Assembly (NCBI RefSeq): GCF_036867415.1
Contig: NZ_JBAJHU010000001.1
Coordinates: forward strand, 62,001-126,000
DNA: 64,000 nucleotides
DNA from: Rossellomorea sp036867415
GTDB lineage: Bacteria > Bacillota > Bacilli > Bacillales > Bacillaceae_B
Direction of reading: 5' to 3'
Part shown: piece by piece, positions 7,299-15,699 of the stretch
Layout of the letters: each line of letters starts with the position of its first letter
Position numbering within the stretch: the stretch's first letter is position 1
Notes under the pieces: model-generated
What the model was told of the DNA's origin: nothing
The model's input: only the letters and a program-made list of their open reading frames with translations
Database searches by the model: none
Translations under genes and position numbers: made by a program

Positions 7299-8732
7299 TT
7301 ATAGAATTGGCATGCCATGGCGTTCGAATGCGGCTGCTTCTAAATCTGACATTCCCTGTAGTTCCGCAAAGGTTGAAAGTTTGTCCGAAATTTTCGGTGC
7401 GTAGGCAGCCGGCGGAGCAGCATGGCCCATCAGCCTTCTGCGGGCTGCATTTTTTCTGGCGAATGGCCCCCAGATCGCAAAGGTCATACCGGGTGACTGG
7501 ATATTGATGAAGAACGTCCGGCCGTCTGTAGAGAATGTCGGTCCTGCCAGCTCGGAACCGTTCACTTTATTTTCTGCGAACACATACGTTTCGCCTTCCG
7601 GTGTCATTCCGATGACACGATCGACACCGCCTCCGTCTTCAGCGATCCACAGGTCTCCCCATGGAGTGATGCAGATATTATCAGGCATTTCCAGATCGTT
7701 TTGTGCAGTAGATTCATAGAATAGCTCCAGTGTGTTGGTGGCCGGGATATAGCGGTACACTCGGCCGAGATCTTTATCCCCGGCGGATGTATCATCGAAC
7801 CAGAACACGCCTCCTTCAAAATAAGCCCCCTCCAGACGGCTGAAGGCGATGCATCCTTTTCTGCCTGCATCAAGGGTCGGTTTTTCAGGATCTACATCTT
7901 TCCATACGATCCCGAATTTCTGACCCGTATGGAACTTGCTTGTTTCGTCCCGGCTCATTTCTTCGTATGCTGCCGCTTGAAGCTTTCCGCCTTTTTGCAG
8001 GGCACCGACCCTTTGACTGCGGTCGTTAGGAAGGAAGCGGTACAAATAACTTGGACCGGCGTCTTCGGTTAAGTAGACGATCCCTGTTGCCGGGTCGATG
8101 GCCGTGGCTTCATGGGAAAAGGCACCCATGTCGCGGATCGGTGTTTTCGAGATTTTATCTTCAGGGTTGTGTGGATCTACTTCAAACACATAGCCATGAC
8201 CTTCTTCCAGCGTTTCTTCGCAAGTGAGCCATGTGCCCCACGGAGTCGCCCCGCCTGCACAGTTACGGATGGTACCGGAAGAAGAGACATATTCCTTCCT
8301 TACTTGGCGGTCCGGGCCGACCACCAGGGAAGTGGTTCCACCTGTTTCTTCACGGCGGTAAGGATTTTTCCCGATCACGGGATATTTGCTATTTCCGCTC
8401 AATTCATGGTTTCTCACGAGGATGGTGGAGTTATGGGCGCCTGCATAAGCGGCCATCCCATCGAACTTCTCAGGGACGGGCCTGCCGTCGGAAAGTGCTC
8501 TGCCTTCCTCTGAAATAATCCGGTATTGGAAGCCTCGGGGAAGGTCCATCACACCGCCGGGGTCTTTGACAAGCGGACCATAACCGCCGATGGCTTTCCC
8601 GTTTTTAGATGTGCCGGCAAATACTTTATTCTCTCCCAGGGACATCAATCCAGTGGTACCGAGGGCAAGTGCAGCTGTGCCGATCCCGCTTGCTTTCAGA
8701 AAGTCTCTTCTGTTCATATCGTGTGTATTCAA
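7299..8732 (-). CDS. phoX: PhoX-type alkaline phosphatase (DUF839), Tat-exported
   Basis: 477 residues. A twin-arginine signal (NRRDFLKASGIG, hydrophobic stretch to about residue 32) precedes a DUF839 beta-propeller. Family motifs are seen: HNSTILVRNHELSG, CAGGATPWGTWLTCEET (conserved cysteine and tryptophan), AFSHEATAIDP, MPDNICITPWGDLWIAEDG and GPTFSTDGRTFFINIQSPG. PhoX enzymes are secreted Ca/Fe-dependent phosphatases that release phosphate from organic monoesters. The start TTG at 8732 is supported by AAGGAG nine bases upstream; MNRRD at 8717 is an alternative. The gene overlaps tatC by four bases. Its insertion between tatC and tatA of a phoD-tat operon differs from B. subtilis. Confidence 0.9.
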   Translation of the reverse strand: MNTHDMNRRDFLKASGIGTAALALGTTGLMSLGENKVFAGTSKNGKAIGGYGPLVKDPGGVMDLPRGFQYRIISEEGRALSDGRPVPEKFDGMAAYAGAHNSTILVRNHELSGNSKYPVIGKNPYRREETGGTTSLVVGPDRQVRKEYVSSSGTIRNCAGGATPWGTWLTCEETLEEGHGYVFEVDPHNPEDKISKTPIRDMGAFSHEATAIDPATGIVYLTEDAGPSYLYRFLPNDRSQRVGALQKGGKLQAAAYEEMSRDETSKFHTGQKFGIVWKDVDPEKPTLDAGRKGCIAFSRLEGAYFEGGVFWFDDTSAGDKDLGRVYRYIPATNTLELFYESTAQNDLEMPDNICITPWGDLWIAEDGGGVDRVIGMTPEGETYVFAENKVNGSELAGPTFSTDGRTFFINIQSPGMTFAIWGPFARKNAARRRLMGHAAPPAAYAPKISDKLSTFAELQGMSDLEAAAFERHGMPIL

Positions 8733-9493
8733 GTCCTTTCACTCCTTAATAGTAAATTTTCTTGACCTGCATTTGACTCCGCCGAACGTGAAGCGCGCTT
8801 CTTATAAACAATCGTTGAACACGAAATGCTGATTTCATATAAAAGGAGAAGCGGCAGGATGACGAGTACATCCGAAAGGAAATCCGGCGGTGTGATCAAC
8901 ACTGAAATGACAATCAGCAAAAAATAGGCGATCCTTCTTGATTTTTTCAATTTCCCTGGATCCAAAATTCCAAGTACAGTCAGAAAGACAATCACTAACG
9001 GCATTTCAAATAGCAGTCCAAACGGTACAGTGAGATGTAACATAAAGCGGAAGTATTTTTCCGCTGTAAACATCATTTCGAACTGACCGGCTGAGAGGGT
9101 GGTTAAAAAACCCAGGACAATCGGGAAAAGTAAAAAATAACCGAACCCAATGCCGAAAATGAACAAAAAGAACAAGGCTGGTATGAAGCGTACCGTCACT
9201 TTTCTTTCTCTTGGACTCAGACCCGGTGCAACAAACCGCCAGATTTGATAGGCCGCGACAGGGATGGTTGCGGCTAGTGAGAAGACGGCTGCTATCATCA
9301 GGTACACCCACAAAATATCGCTTGGTCCGAGAATCGCAAGCTTTGTGTCTAAATCCCTGATCAGCCACTCGTAGATCGGTTTCACAAAAGCCAGCCCCGC
9401 TATAAGGAAACCAATAAAGGCGAGCACGGTTTTAATTGCCCTGCTCCGCAGTTCTTCCAAGTGTCCGATCAGCTGCTGGCTGGAATCTTTCAT
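8729..9493 (-). CDS. tatC: Sec-independent translocase protein TatC
   Basis: 254 residues, six predicted membrane helices, with the N-terminal family signature HLEELRSRAIKT and the RRIAYFLLIVISVLITPPDFLSDVL region of the fifth and sixth helices. TatC recognises the twin-arginine signal. GAGGAGGCTGAGG lies before the ATG and phoD ends 29 bases upstream, so the two are co-transcribed. With tatA it makes a two-component (TatA-TatC) system of the Gram-positive type, and its likely substrates are the neighbouring PhoD and PhoX. Confidence 0.95.
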   Translation of the reverse strand: MKDSSQQLIGHLEELRSRAIKTVLAFIGFLIAGLAFVKPIYEWLIRDLDTKLAILGPSDILWVYLMIAAVFSLAATIPVAAYQIWRFVAPGLSPRERKVTVRFIPALFFLFIFGIGFGYFLLFPIVLGFLTTLSAGQFEMMFTAEKYFRFMLHLTVPFGLLFEMPLVIVFLTVLGILDPGKLKKSRRIAYFLLIVISVLITPPDFLSDVLVILPLLLLYEISISCSTIVYKKRASRSAESNAGQENLLLRSERT

Positions 9494-9522
9494 TGCCTCA
9501 GCCTCCTCTATGATGAACTAGG

Positions 9523-11277
9523 CTAGTTCATTTGCATTGGTTTGCCTTTTTGGGCTTGTTTTTTATGGGCGCGGGTGTGCGCTTCATGACGATCATCTTC
9601 CACCTCGGAAGACTTCTGTACCCCTTGGGGAACGGTTGTTGCTGATATTTCCTTCAGTCCTTCAGAATCTTTTTCATAAACGAATGATGCTCTGGTAGAA
9701 ATATCCGCGCCAGGCTTGGAGACGAATGGAACGACACGATAATCGGTTCTCCATTGGGTCGGTGTGACATGACAGCGGACATAGCCGCGATAGTCGTTGA
9801 AGAATTTAATATGTTCGTTCTGCTGGAGGATGCGGTCCGTATCTGCCCGCTTGTCCGCCCCGTTCCCGCCTGAAGTGATCGATGTGCCGACAAACTCTGC
9901 ACCAAGCATCTTGGAAGCCGGGTCATCAAAGTCTGCCAGGATATTGGAAGCCCAGTTCGCATGTACATCACCTGTCAGGACAATCAAGTTATCTATGTTT
10001 TTCTTACGGGCAAAGTCTGTGATGCGCTCCCTCGCAGGAGTGTAGCCGTCCCAGCCATCCATACTGTATAAAGGCTGATCTGGGCTTTGGCCATAGTTTC
10101 TTTTTGCAAAAAAGATCTGCTGTGCCAGTACATTCCAGGAGGCAGTGGAGTTGCCAAGGTGATCAAGAGCCCATTGTTCCTGCTCGTCTCCCAGCAGCGT
10201 GCGTGAAGGATCCAGGGATTCTGCTGTCTGCGGTGAGCTTTTATCTCCATTCGCCTGGTCGGAACGATACTGGCGGGAATCGAGTACCATGAAATTCGCT
10301 AAGTTTCCGTATGAGAACTGACGGTAGAGCTGCATGTCCGCTCCATGCGGCATCGACGATCGTCTTAGCGGCATATGTTCATAGTAGGCTTGATAAGCAG
10401 CCACGCGACGTTTCACAAACTCTTCAACAGACTGACCTTTTTCAGGGATCGTATCAGCATAGTTGTTCTCCACTTCATGGTCATCCCATGTGACGACCCA
10501 CGGAAAAGCCGCATGAGCAGCCTGCAAATCCGTGTCCGAGCGGTATTGAGCATGACGGTTTCGGTAATCCTCCAACGAACGGATTTCCGGCCCTTTATGG
10601 TGTCGGACATTTCCTGTACTTGCCACATACTCATCAGGACCGTATTCATAAATGTAGTCCCCAAGATGGAAAACGAGATCAAGTTCTTCTTTGGCCATAT
10701 GCTTGTAGGCAGTGTAATAGCCATGCTCATATTGCTGGCAGGAAGCAAAGGCAAAAGAGAGGCTTGCGGCGTTTGCATTCAGCGCAGGAAGGGTTTTCGT
10801 TTTTCCAATCGGGCTGAAATCCTTCCCGACTTTAAACCGGTAATAGTACACCGTACCTGCTTTCAGGTTCTCTACCTCGGCATGGACGGAGTGTCCGAGG
10901 ACCGGACTTGCCACTTCCGTACCGCGCTGAACAATATGTCGGAAATGTTCATCTTCAGCGATTTCCCACTTAACGGGAATCTTACGATCAGGCATGCCGC
11001 CGCCATTAAGCGGATCGACGGCTAAACGTGTCCATAAAACGACACTATCCGGGAGCGGGTCACCAGAAGCTACTCCAAGTAAAAACGGATAATTTTGAAA
11101 TTCGACTTCTTCTGCAGACACAGAAAAGCCGCCCATCGATTGAGCAATCACCACTCCTAAAGAAATGCCGGCGACTTTGCCCGCCCCTTGAAGAAAGCTG
11201 CGACGGTCGACCCCTTTATGTAAGGTCTCTTCATTAAATCGTTGAATCCAATTGTCCATCGGTCTCTCATTTGTCAT
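9523..11277 (-). CDS. phoD: PhoD-type alkaline phosphatase/phosphodiesterase, Tat-exported
   Basis: 584 residues from ATG 11277 (MTNERPMDNW), preferred over the longer TTG start because AAAGGAGT stands 8 bases before it. The twin-arginine signal VDRRSFLQGAGKVAG is preceded by the long n-region typical of PhoD. An N-terminal beta domain (about 50-150) is followed by the metallophosphatase domain, with FHLGDYIYEYG, VTWDDHEVENNYAD and LTGDVHANW as metal-binding segments. It hydrolyses phosphodiesters, including teichoic acid, outside the cell under phosphate limitation. It is first in the operon behind PhoP-box-like repeats. Confidence 0.95.
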   Translation of the reverse strand: MTNERPMDNWIQRFNEETLHKGVDRRSFLQGAGKVAGISLGVVIAQSMGGFSVSAEEVEFQNYPFLLGVASGDPLPDSVVLWTRLAVDPLNGGGMPDRKIPVKWEIAEDEHFRHIVQRGTEVASPVLGHSVHAEVENLKAGTVYYYRFKVGKDFSPIGKTKTLPALNANAASLSFAFASCQQYEHGYYTAYKHMAKEELDLVFHLGDYIYEYGPDEYVASTGNVRHHKGPEIRSLEDYRNRHAQYRSDTDLQAAHAAFPWVVTWDDHEVENNYADTIPEKGQSVEEFVKRRVAAYQAYYEHMPLRRSSMPHGADMQLYRQFSYGNLANFMVLDSRQYRSDQANGDKSSPQTAESLDPSRTLLGDEQEQWALDHLGNSTASWNVLAQQIFFAKRNYGQSPDQPLYSMDGWDGYTPARERITDFARKKNIDNLIVLTGDVHANWASNILADFDDPASKMLGAEFVGTSITSGGNGADKRADTDRILQQNEHIKFFNDYRGYVRCHVTPTQWRTDYRVVPFVSKPGADISTRASFVYEKDSEGLKEISATTVPQGVQKSSEVEDDRHEAHTRAHKKQAQKGKPMQMN

Positions 11278-11320
11278 GCAGATGACTCCTTTCAAGAATC
11301 GAATGAGTGTAACAGCTCAT

Positions 11321-11362
11321 ATTATAGGAGACCATTTTTAAGTTGTTGTAAATGAATGTAAA
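11321..11362 (-). promoter_or_regulatory. PhoP-box promoter of the phoD operon
   Basis: On the minus strand TTTACA (11357-11362), TTTACA (11347-11352) and TTAAAA (11336-11341) repeat at 10-11 bp. That is the TT(A/T/C)ACA spacing of Bacillus Pho boxes. A TATAAT -10 (11321-11326) follows and there is no good -35. This is the classic layout of PhoP-activated promoters; phosphate control is inferred. Confidence 0.75.
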
Positions 11363-11703
11363 TAGAGGATAGAACAGGAGGGTCGTCATTCCCGGGAACA
11401 AAGATCGGGTATTGTTCGAATACTCTAGTAAATGAGAGTTGATTAGCATATTTAACCAATCTTTAGTAGGCGGTAAGTCTTGGTTTTCTTAACATTTATT
11501 TAAAGAAATCTATATATTAAAATTGAATAGTATGGTGATGGGTGAAGTGTGGGAGTACGGATAAGCAGATGGTCGGCCATCCATTCATCATTGCAGTCCC
11601 ATCTGTTCAGTGGAACCCTTAAACGTTGTAGTCGATTAACTGACTGAAGATTGAAACTTTTTAACTGGCAAATTCGTAGAAAGTAATAATGAGGGGGGAT
11701 TAT
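11363..11703. other. intergenic stretch, nothing recognised
   Basis: About 340 bases between divergent phoD and a small membrane-protein gene. I see no ORF with a ribosome binding site and no repeat. The promoter for the rightward gene should lie here but is not obvious. Confidence 0.4.
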
Positions 11704-12015
11704 TTGAAAAAAATAATCGGAAAATCATTCGTATCGGCTGCCGTAATAGCTTTTATTGTTTGGGTGGCGAGTATCATTTTTTCTTTTTCGTATAGTGAGT
11801 GGAGTTTCTTTATTGGCCTTGGATTATCGGTTGTACTTTTCTTCTTTAACAGCAGTGGAGGAGCATTATCAAAAGGAGCCACACTGGAAGCAAGTGAGGC
11901 TGGGTGGAAGATCCAAAAGGATAATGAACTTAAAACAAATGTAGGAACAGTCTTTTATGGCTCCGTTCTATTTACCGTTATCAGTTTATTTCTAATGATT
12001 ATTACGTATTTTTAA
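11704..12015 (+). CDS. small membrane protein, DUF3899-like
   Basis: 103 residues from TTG 11704, chosen because GAGGGGGGA sits 6 bases before it and it gives a usual MKKIIG start; an ATG at 11689 lies inside that ribosome site. Two N-terminal helices (SFVSAAVIAFIVWVASIIF; FFIGLGLSVVLFFF) are followed by a polar loop containing GALSKGATLEASEAGWK and a C-terminal helix (VLFTVISLFLMII). The arrangement resembles the small DUF3899 membrane proteins of Bacillus; that link is from memory and moderate. Function unknown. It stands alone. Confidence 0.62.
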   Translation: MKKIIGKSFVSAAVIAFIVWVASIIFSFSYSEWSFFIGLGLSVVLFFFNSSGGALSKGATLEASEAGWKIQKDNELKTNVGTVFYGSVLFTVISLFLMIITYF

Positions 12016-12153
12016 ATGGACATCTTTCATAGAAGAAGTCCTGTTGGTCTTGTGTTGCGCGACACGTGTTTATTCAAATCAAATCGGAATCAATCGGGAC
12101 TTTATTGCTTGAGATAAGAGTCTTTTTAAAGCACGCTGTCTTAATAGGTTGCG

Positions 12154-12320
12154 TTCGATAATATCAGAACGAATTCGATTATAACGAGGGTAACCTGGTA
12201 AGTACCCTGGACAATCGATTATAGAGAGAAGCGGCACACCTCATTTCGATAATAAAATCTTCGTTTTCGATAATAAATCTTTGAATTTCGATCATAAACT
12301 TGAAGAAATCGATAATAAAT
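12154..12320. repeat. TCGATAATAAA array with a 21-bp period
   Basis: TCGAT(A/C)ATAAA occurs at 12246, 12267, 12288 and 12309, exactly 21 bp apart, with variable spacers. Degenerate units (TTCGATA, TTCGATT, ATCGATT) precede at 12154, 12174 and 12214. No coding frame. The rest of 12016-12552 holds only AT-rich sequence and a minus-strand terminator. Confidence 0.75.
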
Positions 12321-12504
12321 GACTTGAGCGGGAGGAAGAGGCAATGGATATTGGTTTGATAAGGTGAGAAATGACGGTGTTTTGGCAGTTTTTTATAATT
12401 TTTCTGTGTTTTCGTGGTCGACTCACTGCGGCGGTATCAGACCCCAAGACATCGACAGGGTCAGATTTCATTAGTATTTTTATTTTGAATCGATCAATTC
12501 CTGC

Positions 12505-12534
12505 AAAAAAAATAGAACCCTTCCCAAGGATTCT
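12505..12534 (-). terminator. terminator of the merR-type gene
   Basis: Minus strand AGAATCCTT / AAGGGTTCT (nine pairs, one G-U) followed by ATTTTTTTT. Confidence 0.8.
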
Positions 12535-12552
12535 ACGACAGCGGGGGCACCT

Positions 12553-12964
12553 TCACGGATTAATAATCTCAATTTTATTCCCCTTATGAACCTCCTCCGT
12601 ACCGGCTTCCAATGCAGTCTTGTAATAGCTGCATTTATGATCAATGATTTTCATTGTTTGCTGCAGTTCTTTAATCTTTGCTTCTACAGTAGCTTTTCGT
12701 TCCAGGAACATATCATATCGATTTTGCAGGGTGGCATCACCTTCTGAGCACCAGTCGATGAAATGTTTGATCTCCTTGATCGGCATCCCGGTGGATTTGA
12801 GGCATTCGATAATGTTCAAGGCGGCGATATCGGATTCTTTGAATAGTCTTGTGCCGCTTTCGGTCCGTTCAACAAACGGCATGAGTCCTTCCTTGTCGCT
12901 ATCGCAGGGTATATACCGAGAGATCCAGCTCTTTTGCCACTTCGCCAATTGAATAGGTCTTCAT
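12553..12964 (-). pseudogene. MerR-family (AdhR-like) regulator, frameshifted
   Basis: From ATG 12964 the frame reads MKTYSIGEVAKELDLSVYTL then R and a stop (CGA TAG). The rest of a MerR protein continues in the next frame from about 12896 as DKEGLMPFVERTESGTRLF and runs to 12553. It has the wing and long dimerisation helix (ATLQNRYDMFLERKATVEAKIKELQQ). The conserved LRYYDKEGL has lost its YY region, fitting a two-base deletion. The intact family is ~130 aa. The divergent neighbour is an alcohol dehydrogenase, as for AdhR-adhA of B. subtilis, and both promoters keep the dyad operator. A broken regulator or a sequencing error. Confidence 0.8.
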
Positions 12965-12996
12965 CATTTATCTTCCTTTCCAGTTGTATGGACTTC

Positions 12997-13006
12997 GAGT
13001 TAACTC
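12997..13006 (-). promoter_or_regulatory. MerR-type operator, regulator side
   Basis: Perfect palindrome GAGTTAACTC within ATAGAGTTAACTCGAAG on the minus strand, about 35 bp before the merR start. It shares its core with the operator facing the dehydrogenase. Confidence 0.6.
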
Positions 13007-13096
13007 TATGTTTTGCAAAATAGTAGCACTGTTTTGAGGGGATGTCAAAGAAACTAAATAGAAACATAGGTTGGCAGAATAAATGATCGTTATCTC

Positions 13097-13127
13097 TTGA
13101 CCTAGAGTTAACTATAGGTATTACCAT
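13097..13127 (+). promoter_or_regulatory. MerR-type promoter/operator of adh
   Basis: TTGACC (13097-13102) and TACCAT (13122-13127) are 19 bp apart, the long spacer typical of MerR-activated promoters. A dyad CCTAGAGTTAACTATAGG with one mismatch lies across the -35/spacer. It closely resembles AdhR/NmlR-type operators, which respond to aldehydes. Confidence 0.78.
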
Positions 13128-13198
13128 TGATTTTACAAGAGTTCATCAGGTTTGTTCACCTGTCTCTTGAAAGCTACTATTACAGGAGGTTTTATTTT

Positions 13199-14239
13199 AT
13201 GGTAACTGCCAAAGCAAGAGCTGTTGACGGTCCGGACAAATCCTTTCGAGCGGCTGAAATCGAGCGGCGCGATCTTGATCTGCAGGATGTTCTGATTGAA
13301 ATTAAATATGCGGGAATCTGTCATTCGGATATCCATACTGCACACGGGGAGTGGGGAGAAGTGAAGTATCCGCTCGTACCGGGACATGAGATTGCGGGGA
13401 TCGTGACGGAGGTAGGAGCAGAGGTAACGAAGTATAAAGTTGGTGACCGGGTAGGGGTAGGATGTATGGTTGATTCCTGCGGTGACTGTGAGAACTGCCG
13501 CCAGGGGGAAGAGCAGTACTGCCTCAAAGGAAACGTTCCTACTTACGCCGGTGTGGACAAATATGGCGAGCCTACTCAAGGCGGTTATTCCACTCATATC
13601 GTGGTAACGGAAGATTTCGTACTTCGCATTCCTGATAACATCGAGCTTGACGCAGCAGCGCCATTACTTTGTGCCGGGATTACAACCTTTTCCCCGTTGA
13701 ATCATTGGGAAGCAGGACCAGGGAAGAAAGTGGCGGTTGTCGGGATGGGGGGACTCGGTCATATGGCAGTCAAGATTGCACATGCCATGGGTGCCGAAGT
13801 GACCGTCCTTTCCAGAAGCTTGAATAAAAAAGACGATGGCCTTGAGTTCGGGGCAGAATATTATTATGCTACCACCGAGCCGGATACGTTCGAGAAACTT
13901 GCCGGCACATTTGATCTGATCATTAACACCGTAAGCGCAAAAATCGATATCAGTGCGTACCTCTCCCTGCTGACGCTCGATGGAACGATGGTCAATGTTG
14001 GCGCGCCTGCAGAGCCGTTGGAAGTCAATGTGTTCTCGCTGATCGGCCACCGTCGTTCATTTGCAGGTTCGATGATCGGAGGCATCCGTGAGACTCAGGA
14101 AATGCTGGATTTCTGTGGGAAGCATGAGATTGTTCCCAAGATCGAAGTGATCTCGGCAGACCAAATCGATGAAGCATACAAACGTGTATTGGCTTTAGAT
14201 GTGAAATATCGATTCGTCATTGACACAAGCACAATATAA
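13199..14239 (+). CDS. adhA: zinc-dependent alcohol dehydrogenase (AdhA-like)
   Basis: 346 residues from ATG 13199 behind AGGAGG; the longer upstream frame runs through the promoter and is rejected. The medium-chain dehydrogenase layout is clear. Catalytic zinc ligands are in GICHSDIHTAHGEWG and PGHE, and the structural-zinc loop is CGDCENCRQGEEQYC. A Rossmann motif VVGMGGLGHMAVKIAHAMG follows. It groups with the YahK/AdhA branch (NADP-linked reduction of aldehydes such as formaldehyde or methylglyoxal derivatives in the family). With its MerR regulator frameshifted, aldehyde control may be lost; the promoter itself is intact. Confidence 0.9.
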   Translation: MVTAKARAVDGPDKSFRAAEIERRDLDLQDVLIEIKYAGICHSDIHTAHGEWGEVKYPLVPGHEIAGIVTEVGAEVTKYKVGDRVGVGCMVDSCGDCENCRQGEEQYCLKGNVPTYAGVDKYGEPTQGGYSTHIVVTEDFVLRIPDNIELDAAAPLLCAGITTFSPLNHWEAGPGKKVAVVGMGGLGHMAVKIAHAMGAEVTVLSRSLNKKDDGLEFGAEYYYATTEPDTFEKLAGTFDLIINTVSAKIDISAYLSLLTLDGTMVNVGAPAEPLEVNVFSLIGHRRSFAGSMIGGIRETQEMLDFCGKHEIVPKIEVISADQIDEAYKRVLALDVKYRFVIDTSTI

Positions 14240-14259
14240 GTTTAGTAAAAAAGGAATGG

Positions 14260-14844
14260 GTGGTTGGTAACGTGGACATGGAAGAATTCTTGGCATTTTG
14301 TAAGAAAGGCACTCCCATTTCGGGTGAGGATAAAATATTGCACGGGCTGCTGACTCAATGCAGTTACGAAGCCCAAAGAATCACGATGGAATTGAATAAC
14401 TCTTATCATTCTCAAGAAGAAATAGTCGAGATATTCAGCGAGTTGACCGGTGCCAAAGTGGATTCTTCCTTTGTGTGCTTTCCTCCATTCTATACTGACT
14501 TTGGCAAAAACATCACCATCGGAAAAAACGTGTTCTTCAACACAGGGTGTTCCTTCCAGGACAGAGGCGGCATTCACATCGGAGAAGGTTCGCTGATCGG
14601 CATGAATGTCACGATTGCGACACTTAATCATGGGCTGCCCCTGGAGACAAGAAACACAACGTATGCTTCCCCTGTTACAATCGGGAAGAACGTATGGATC
14701 GGATCAAACGCCACCATCCTGCCTGGTGTAACGGTCGGTGACAATTCCGTCATTGCTGCAGGAGCCGTTGTCACGAAAGAAGTTCCGGAAAATATGGTAG
14801 TGGCAGGAGTGCCTGAGAAGGTTGTGAAAGGGATTCTTGATTGA
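14260..14844 (+). CDS. sugar O-acetyltransferase, Maa/NodL/LacA family
   Basis: 194 residues from GTG 14260. An N-terminal helical Mac domain (about 5-58) is followed by a left-handed beta helix of hexapeptide repeats (ITIGKNVFFNTGC, IHIGEGSLIGMNVTI, VTIGKNVWIGSNATI, VTVGDNSVIAAGAVV). The catalytic histidine is expected in ATLNHGL. Such enzymes move acetyl from acetyl-CoA to the 6-OH of maltose, galactosides or similar sugars. It begins 20 bases after adhA and may share its transcript, but the functions are unrelated. It ends at a hairpin shared with the convergent VOC gene. Confidence 0.88.
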   Translation: MVGNVDMEEFLAFCKKGTPISGEDKILHGLLTQCSYEAQRITMELNNSYHSQEEIVEIFSELTGAKVDSSFVCFPPFYTDFGKNITIGKNVFFNTGCSFQDRGGIHIGEGSLIGMNVTIATLNHGLPLETRNTTYASPVTIGKNVWIGSNATILPGVTVGDNSVIAAGAVVTKEVPENMVVAGVPEKVVKGILD

Positions 14845-14912
14845 TCAATGACTATCTCAAGGTCCAGAAGTATAAAAAGCACTAGATTCCATATGAAATA
14901 CCTCATTAAATC

Positions 14913-14951
14913 AGGGCCAGTCTCACGGTAAACGCCGGGTGACTGACCCTT
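14913..14951. terminator. bidirectional hairpin between acetyltransferase and VOC gene
   Basis: AGGGCCAGTCTCACGG pairs with CCGGGTGACTGACCCT (about 14 of 16 positions), followed on the plus side by TTGTTTT. Confidence 0.72.
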
Positions 14952-14967
14952 GTTTTCTGCGCACATT

Positions 14968-15342
14968 TCACCAATGTACTTGAAGTTTATTCCCATTAAG
15001 GTCGTAAAAGTGAAAATAGGCATGTCCATTATCTTTTTGTATATCCTCAACCCTGACACCATTATCAACTAGATGTTTATGGAATGCAGATAGTTCGGGA
15101 CTAGTAAAGCCAATGGCAAAGGCTGACTCATTATGAATTGTAAAATGTGCATATGTGTCATCAGCAGTGGGAACTAAAATAAGCAAAAGTGGTCCATCAT
15201 TTACTTTTATAACCGCAAAAGGATCCTCCGTAATGGTCAATAATTGCAGTCCTAATACGTCTCTATACCAGTGTGCGGACTCTTCTAAATCTCGTACAGG
15301 GATTCTAATATAATGAACTTGTTCAATAAACGATTTACTCAT
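14968..15342 (-). CDS. VOC-fold (glyoxalase/bleomycin-resistance-like) protein, copy 1
   Basis: 124 residues, two beta-alpha-beta-beta-beta modules: QVHYIRIPVRDLEESAHWYRDVLGL at the start and HAYFHFYDLNGNKLQVHW at the end. Metal-ligand-like His and Glu positions are only partly conserved. Chemistry is unknown; the superfamily includes glyoxalases, dioxygenases and resistance proteins. A near-twin lies at 46902-47276: I count 15 differences in 124 residues, and the first 41 residues are identical. The ribosome site (AAAGGAGAG) and flanks are also similar, so this is a dispersed duplication. Confidence 0.85.
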   Translation of the reverse strand: MSKSFIEQVHYIRIPVRDLEESAHWYRDVLGLQLLTITEDPFAVIKVNDGPLLLILVPTADDTYAHFTIHNESAFAIGFTSPELSAFHKHLVDNGVRVEDIQKDNGHAYFHFYDLNGNKLQVHW

Positions 15343-15637
15343 TATTTATCTCTCCTTTATTTCATTGGATATAGGTTTCAAATCCAAGTACCGAACTCAT
15401 TGTAATCCATCCTGGTATACTCCTGGACAAGCAAAGGTGAAAAAGAGGGGGAGGGCGGTAAACTTTTGGAAGTAAACTCCTTATAGGAAAGTATCGCAGA
15501 TATCTTAGGTTTTTACCATATTTATGTAATTTTAATAATTGAGAAGGTACTGATGGGGGTGGAGAAAAGTGGGTGACAAAGAAAAAAATGATAAATTTTT
15601 TTAAAGAAGAGGAAAATATCACGAAACGTTATTTGTA

Positions 15638-15690
15638 TAAAAAAGACCTGTACACTGGCTATAAGCTCGGGATACAGGTCCTTTGTTTTT
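15638..15690. terminator. bidirectional terminator of the gntR-type gene
   Basis: GACCTGTA (15645-15652) pairs with TACAGGTC (15673-15680). Six A precede it, giving a T run for the minus-strand gene, and CTTTGTTTTTT follows it. The rest of 15343-15637 shows no convincing gene. Confidence 0.78.
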
Positions 15691-15699
15691 TAAAAACTC

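Noticed and set aside
12154..12320. 21-bp array read as a CRISPR array
   Set aside because: Conserved units are about 11 bases with ~10-base spacers, far below CRISPR dimensions, and there are no cas genes; the same holds for 42411-42553.
13127..13198. Longer N-terminus for the alcohol dehydrogenase
   Set aside because: It would translate the promoter and ribosome site; ATG 13199 behind AGGAGG gives the family's normal start.
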